Shown piece after piece: positions 6,082-9,577 of a stretch of 9,577 bases of DNA. Source of the DNA: an uncultured Actinomyces sp. (GTDB lineage Bacteria > Actinomycetota > Actinomycetes > Actinomycetales > Actinomycetaceae); NCBI GenBank assembly GCA_902773415.1, contig CACYEE010000155.1, positions 1 to 9,577 on the forward strand, given 5' to 3'. The notes under the pieces are model-generated. The model was not told the DNA's origin, made no database searches, and worked only from the letters and a program-made list of their open reading frames with translations. Every line of letters begins with the position of its first letter. Positions within the stretch are counted from its first letter, which is position 1. Position numbers and translations under genes: made by a program.

Positions 6082-7673
6082 CAACGAAGCTTGCGAAGGC
6101 TGTCGAATCCTTGGAGACGGCGCTCGAACTGTCCCGGAAATACCTCGATGGGCCCGATCCCAAGGGCAGGGAGCTGCTTGAGCGTTCGCGGGCGCGTCTG
6201 GAGGGCGACGCGGAGACGACCGTTGCGGTGTTTGCCGGCGCGACGGGTTCGGGCAAGTCCTCGCTTCTCAACGCGCTGGTGGGGGAGAACGTGGCGCGCG
6301 TGGCGGCGACCCGCCCGACGACGTCGGATCCTTTCGCGGTGTCATCGCGCGATTCCGGGGCGCTTCTCGACTGGCTTGGGGTCAAGCATCGCCATGTGAG
6401 CACGGCGATGCCGGCAAACCTTATCGCCGTCGATCTTCCTGATATCGATTCGACGGAGGCGGCGAACCGGGCGAAGGCGGCCCGCATGATTTCGAAGGCC
6501 GATGCGCTCGTGTGGGTTCTCGACCCGCAAAAGTATGCCGATGCCGTTGTCCACGAGGATTATCTTCAGCGTCTGACGGAGCACGGCTCGGTGATGATTG
6601 TCGTGTTGAACCAGATCGACCGGGTCGATCGCGCGGACCTCGCCTCGATGGTTGACGACGTGACGGCTCTTGTCGCGGCCGACGGAATCCGCACCGAGGT
6701 GTATCCGGTGTCGGCGGCGACGGGCGAGGGCATCGAGGAGCTGCGTGGGCGCCTGGACGAGCTTGCCTCGAAGAAGAAGGCGGCGGCCCAGAGGCTTGCC
6801 GCCGATATTCGCACCCAGGGCCAGGCGTTCGAGCAGGTTGTCGTGTCGGCGGGCGGTCGCAGGCCGACGGGCGCGAAACTTCCCGGTTTCGCTTCGGTGG
6901 CGCGCCATGTGGCGAAGGCTGCGGGAGGGGACATCGTTGTCGATGCGGCGGAGGCCTCGTATGTGCGCCGCGGACGCAGGGCAACAGGCGTACCGCTTTT
7001 GCGCTGGTTCGCGCGCATGCCCGATCCGCTTGAACGGCTGCACCTTGGCGTTCCGAAGGCGAAGGCGGGCAAGGACGGCTCGACGAAGGCGATTGGCGCA
7101 TCCTCGCTTGCCGCTTCGAAGACGGTTCGGACCGCCGCCGTGGGGGAGGTGCGCCGTTACGTGCAGGATGCTTCCGATTCGCTTCCGTTGAGGTGGCGAC
7201 GTACGGTGCTTGACGACGCGAACGCGAACGCGCAGACGCTTCTTGACGAGTGCGACGCGATGATTGCGACGGCCGATCTTGGGCAGACCTCGAAGCCGGC
7301 GTGGTGGATTGTCGTGAATCTTCTCCAGTGGCTTGGCACTCTCGCGACAATCGTCGGCCTCGTGTGGCTGGTGCTGCTGCACGCGGTGGACTGGCTGAAG
7401 ATTCGCCTCCCCGAGCCGTTCATGGTGGGAGCCTTCCCGTTGCCGTCGTTGCTTCTCGTGTGCGGCATTGTCCTATGCCTCGTGCTGTGGGCGGTGTCGG
7501 CTTTGCTGGTGAACAGGGGCGGGGCACGCTTGCGGGGGAGGCTTTCGGAAGACCTGTCGAAGCGGATTGCTTCGCGTGCGGAGGAAGGCCTTCTTGTGCC
7601 GATTCAGGACGCGCTGAAGGACTATGCGCGGTTCTGGGAGGCAATCGAGGTCATGGAGAATACGAGGGTCTAG
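6078..7673 (+). CDS. Membrane-anchored P-loop GTPase (YfjP/dynamin-like), second of a tandem pair
   Basis: The protein has 531 residues. The N-terminal GTPase domain (~45-235) has P-loop GATGSGKS (54-61), RPTTSDP (79-85) with G2 threonines, VDLPDIDS (118-125) at G3, NQID (178-181) as a near-canonical G4, and VSAATG (211-216) as G5. NQID replaces NKxD but keeps the Asn and Asp. A middle region (~240-400) of basic and helical character follows. Two strongly hydrophobic segments at ~409-436 (starting WWIVVNLLQWLG) and ~452-478 (FPLPSLLLVCGIVLCLVLW) predict a membrane hairpin, with GTPase domain and tail both likely cytosolic. The RPTT and PDIDS motifs are shared with the upstream GTPase, pointing to common ancestry or joint function. 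The start overlaps the previous stop as ATGA (6078-6081), so the two should be co-translated. Its best fit is the actinobacterial dynamin/YfjP-like GTPase group; the cellular role is not known. TAG stop at 7671-7673. Confidence 0.83.
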   Translation: MTTKLAKAVESLETALELSRKYLDGPDPKGRELLERSRARLEGDAETTVAVFAGATGSGKSSLLNALVGENVARVAATRPTTSDPFAVSSRDSGALLDWLGVKHRHVSTAMPANLIAVDLPDIDSTEAANRAKAARMISKADALVWVLDPQKYADAVVHEDYLQRLTEHGSVMIVVLNQIDRVDRADLASMVDDVTALVAADGIRTEVYPVSAATGEGIEELRGRLDELASKKKAAAQRLAADIRTQGQAFEQVVVSAGGRRPTGAKLPGFASVARHVAKAAGGDIVVDAAEASYVRRGRRATGVPLLRWFARMPDPLERLHLGVPKAKAGKDGSTKAIGASSLAASKTVRTAAVGEVRRYVQDASDSLPLRWRRTVLDDANANAQTLLDECDAMIATADLGQTSKPAWWIVVNLLQWLGTLATIVGLVWLVLLHAVDWLKIRLPEPFMVGAFPLPSLLLVCGIVLCLVLWAVSALLVNRGGARLRGRLSEDLSKRIASRAEEGLLVPIQDALKDYARFWEAIEVMENTRV

Positions 7674-7686
7674 CGCGGCGGGTGGT

Positions 7687-7708
7687 CGGAGCCGGTTTCC
7701 GGCTGTCC
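7687..7708 (+). terminator. Possible weak terminator hairpin after the GTPase pair
   Basis: AGCCGG (7690-7695), TTT loop, CCGGCT (7699-7704) form a perfect six-pair stem, and GGA/TCC on the outside could extend it with a two-base bulge. No T-tract follows, so this is not a classic intrinsic terminator, although actinobacterial terminators often lack one. It lies 13 bases past the stop and before the argC promoter, where a transcript end would be expected. Confidence 0.35.
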
Positions 7709-7748
7709 GCTTTGCGGGGCGTGAGGCAGCACGCACAGCCAAACACCG

Positions 7749-7774
7749 TAGAATCATTCATATGTATGTATAGT
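7749..7774 (+). promoter_or_regulatory. argC promoter region: two candidate -10 elements
   Basis: In an abruptly AT-rich stretch, TAGAAT (7749-7754) and TATAGT (7769-7774) each match TATAAT at five of six positions. TATAGT would place transcription start at about 7781-7782, on the second ATG, giving a leaderless mRNA; TAGAAT would give a leader of about 15-20 bases without a Shine-Dalgarno sequence. No good -35 is seen for either. Confidence 0.5.
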
Positions 7775-7782
7775 TATGCATA
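7765..7782 (+). promoter_or_regulatory. Probable ArgR operator (ARG box) over the argC start
   Basis: TATGTATAGTTATGCATA is an 18-base palindrome with seven of nine symmetric pairs. Its core, TGTAT-N4-ATGCA, has the layout of ArgR operators (TGCAT-N4-ATGCA, or TGAAT-N4-ATTCA in E. coli). It covers the TATAGT -10 element and the argC start codon, so a bound arginine repressor would block initiation. A further half-site, ATTCA (7756-7760), lies upstream, where a second box would sit in a tandem operator. Placement before argC and family knowledge that ArgR controls arg operons support the call; argR itself is not in the window. Confidence 0.55.
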
Positions 7783-8837
7783 TGTCATTCTCTGTTGCGG
7801 TGGCGGGAGCCACCGGGTACGCAGGCGGCGAGGTGCTGCGCCTGCTTGCGGCCCATCCCGAACTCGAACCGACGGCGCTGTGCGCTGGCAGCTCTACCGG
7901 ACTTCTCGGCGAACACCAGCCCCACCTGCGCGAATACGCCCACATGGAACTTTCGCCCACGGAACCCGAAATCCTCGCCGAGGCCGACATCGCCGTCCTC
8001 GGCCTGCCCCACGGAGCCTCCGCCGACGTCACGGCCGCAATCCTCGACATCAACCCCGAGGCCGTCGTTGTCGACCTCGGGGCCGACCATCGCCTCGTCG
8101 ACGGTGAGGACTGGCGTGCCTTCTACGGGACCGAACCGGCCGAGCCGTGGGCGTACGGCATGCCGGAACTGATTCGTGCCGACGGTCCGAGCCAACGCGA
8201 AATCCTCGCCGGAGCGCGCCGAATCGCAGCCCCCGGCTGCAACGCCTCCGCCGTCACTTTCGCCGCGCAGCCCGCCGTTGCGGCCGGGATTGCCGCATGC
8301 GAAGCGGACAAGGGAATCGTCGCCGCCCTCGCCGTCGGCTACTCGGGAGCCGGCAAGGGCATGAAGCCGCACCTGATGGCCGCGGAGGCCTTCGGCTCCG
8401 CCGCGCCCTACGCCGTCGGCGGCACGCACCGGCACATCCCCGAAATCGCGCAGAACCTTCGCGCCGCAGGCGGCGCCACACGTACGCTTTCCTTCACCCC
8501 GATTCTCGTTCCGATGAGCCGCGGCATCCTCGCAGCCGTCTCCATTCCCGCCGCCCCGGGAGTCACGGAGGCGGAGGTTGCGCAGGCCTACGAGAGTTCC
8601 TATGCCGCAGAGCCCTTCGTCCGCCTCGCCGCGACGCCTCCCGCCACCGCAACGGTCGCCGGGGCGAACAGCGCGCTCGTGTGGGCCGGGCTCGACCGCG
8701 ACGGCGAACGGATTACCGCCATCTGCGCCATCGACAACCTCGTCAAGGGCACCGCCGGTGCCGCCATCCAATCCCTGAACCTTGCCCTTGGCCTCCCCGA
8801 AGCCACGGGCCTGACCACGATCGGAGTCGCGCCATGA
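7782..8837 (+). CDS. argC: N-acetyl-gamma-glutamyl-phosphate reductase
   Basis: ArgC reduces N-acetylglutamyl phosphate to the semialdehyde with NADPH, the third step of arginine synthesis. From ATG 7782 the protein has 351 residues, the normal length. The NADP-binding motif GATGYAGGEV starts nine residues in. The catalytic cysteine is in RIAAPGCNASAVT (Cys153); many relatives read GCYPTA here. GGTHRHIPEIAQNL (~213-226) holds the conserved active-site histidine region, SFTPILVPMSRGILA (~237-251) is family-typical, and the C-terminus AIDNLVKGTAGAAIQSLNLA (~316-335) closely follows known ArgC proteins. An in-frame ATG at 7776 would add Met-His. I prefer 7782 because no ribosome binding site precedes either codon and the TATAGT -10 element is spaced for a transcript starting at 7782. 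The ARG box spans the start, implying repression by arginine. The stop overlaps argJ as ATGA (8834-8837). Confidence 0.96.
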   Translation: MSFSVAVAGATGYAGGEVLRLLAAHPELEPTALCAGSSTGLLGEHQPHLREYAHMELSPTEPEILAEADIAVLGLPHGASADVTAAILDINPEAVVVDLGADHRLVDGEDWRAFYGTEPAEPWAYGMPELIRADGPSQREILAGARRIAAPGCNASAVTFAAQPAVAAGIAACEADKGIVAALAVGYSGAGKGMKPHLMAAEAFGSAAPYAVGGTHRHIPEIAQNLRAAGGATRTLSFTPILVPMSRGILAAVSIPAAPGVTEAEVAQAYESSYAAEPFVRLAATPPATATVAGANSALVWAGLDRDGERITAICAIDNLVKGTAGAAIQSLNLALGLPEATGLTTIGVAP

Positions 8838-9577
8838 GCGTCACCTCAGCGAAGGGCTTCCGCGCAGCCGGCGTTGCCGCGGGCCTGAAGCCGAACGGAA
8901 AGAAAGACATGGCCCTCGTCGTCAATGACGGCCCCGAGTACGCGGCAGCGGCAGCGACCACGTCGAACCGCGTCTTCGCCGCTCCGGTCGCCTGGACGCG
9001 CCAGGCCGTCTCGGACGGCCGGCTTCACGCCGTCATTCTCAACTCGGGCGGCGCCAACGCCTGCACGGGAGAAGGCGGTTACGCCGATGCGGTCAAGACG
9101 GCCCATGCCGTGGCCAAAGGGCTCGGCCTTGCGCCCGGCGATGTCGCCGTCTGCTCCACGGGCCTTATCGGGCAGCGGCTCGACATGCGCGCGATTCTCG
9201 CCGGCGTCGCCCTGACCACCGAAAACCTCTCCGGCAACGCCGGCCCCGAAGCAGCCGAAGCGATCATGACGACCGATACCCGCCCCAAGACCGCGTCGGC
9301 GGCCAGCAGCTCAGGGTACACGGTCGGCGGCATGGCGAAAGGCGCGGGAATGCTCGCCCCCGAACTCGCCACGATGCTCGTCGTGCTCACGACCGACGCC
9401 TCGCTTGACCCGGTCCAGGCGCGCAAGGCGCTTGAGGCCGCGATGGACCTCAGCTTCAACCGCATCGATTCGGACGGCTGCATGTCGACCAACGATACCG
9501 TCATCCTTCTTGCAAACGGCGCTTCGGGCATCGCGCCCGACTTCGACGAGTTCACCCGGACGCTCACGACAGTGGCC
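8834..9577 (+). CDS. argJ: Glutamate N-acetyltransferase / amino-acid acetyltransferase (3' truncated)
   Basis: ArgJ moves acetyl from N-acetylornithine to glutamate, recycling the acetyl group in arginine synthesis; bifunctional versions also use acetyl-CoA. The frame is open from ATG 8834 to the window end, giving 248 residues of a protein usually near 390-400. Recognisable elements are LNSGGANACTG (69-79), CSTGLIGQRLDM (107-118), MTTDTRPKTA (145-154), KGAGMLAPELATMLVVLTTDA (169-189) and the SFNRIDSDGCMSTNDTV stretch (207-223). The precursor of this Ntn-hydrolase-like family cleaves itself before the threonine of the ATML motif, so Ala179-Thr180 is the expected cleavage site and Thr180 the nucleophile. 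The part present is essentially the alpha chain plus the beginning of the beta chain. Start and argC stop overlap as ATGA, with GGAG at 8823-8826, seven bases upstream. No argB or argD is visible yet; in actinobacteria they normally follow, outside this window. Confidence 0.96.
   Translation, partial: MSVTSAKGFRAAGVAAGLKPNGKKDMALVVNDGPEYAAAAATTSNRVFAAPVAWTRQAVSDGRLHAVILNSGGANACTGEGGYADAVKTAHAVAKGLGLAPGDVAVCSTGLIGQRLDMRAILAGVALTTENLSGNAGPEAAEAIMTTDTRPKTASAASSSGYTVGGMAKGAGMLAPELATMLVVLTTDASLDPVQARKALEAAMDLSFNRIDSDGCMSTNDTVILLANGASGIAPDFDEFTRTLTTVA

Noticed and set aside
7250..8107. 285-codon + strand frame bridging the second GTPase and argC
   Set aside because: It is a frame shadow of both genes across the intergenic region, with no start signal and no recognisable motif.

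Overview
The window is a protein-dense stretch of a GC-rich bacterial chromosome, almost certainly from an actinomycete (phylum Actinomycetota). Evidence for this is the strong G/C preference at third codon positions, gene pairings familiar from actinobacteria (APC-type permease next to a TrmA-like RNA methyltransferase; glyoxalase II-like hydrolase next to hisS; argC-argJ), and a start region that looks leaderless. The family or genus cannot be fixed from the sequence. I see no tRNA, rRNA, CRISPR array, insertion sequence or phage gene. All seven genes lie on the + strand, and the long minus-strand reading frames are GC-driven shadows.

Layout. (1) Positions 1-845 hold the C-terminal part of an APC-family permease whose start lies outside the window. 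Nine bases later (854-2092) comes a TrmA/RlmD-type uridine methyltransferase. (2) Positions 2128-2859 hold a compact metallo-beta-lactamase-fold hydrolase of the glyoxalase II type, with a -10 element placed so that its transcript may begin at the ATG. (3) After 172 non-coding bases with a small palindrome and a possible promoter, hisS (3032-4363) begins a tight three-gene string. Its stop overlaps the start of a P-loop GTPase (4363-6081), which in turn overlaps a second GTPase with two membrane segments (6078-7673). (4) About 100 bases separate this from the arginine biosynthesis genes argC (7782-8837) and argJ (8834 to beyond the end). A palindrome resembling an ArgR operator sits directly on the argC promoter and start codon.

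How the genes work together. The first two groups are housekeeping functions: transport, RNA modification and thiol-ester detoxification. HisS charges tRNA-His. ArgC and ArgJ perform the third and the first/fifth steps of arginine synthesis by the acetyl-recycling route. The least understood part is the pair of GTPases. They share distinctive G2 and G3 motifs, have hydrophobic segments near their C-termini, and are translationally coupled to each other and to hisS. They resemble the tandem dynamin-like/YfjP-type GTPases of actinobacteria, and a membrane-remodelling or division-related role is plausible but unproven. The GTPase genes also change codon preference relative to the flanking genes (Ala GCC towards GCG), with the shift occurring inside the first one.

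Nothing here is clearly a wholly new system. The GTPase pair and the argC control region are the best candidates for a second look.
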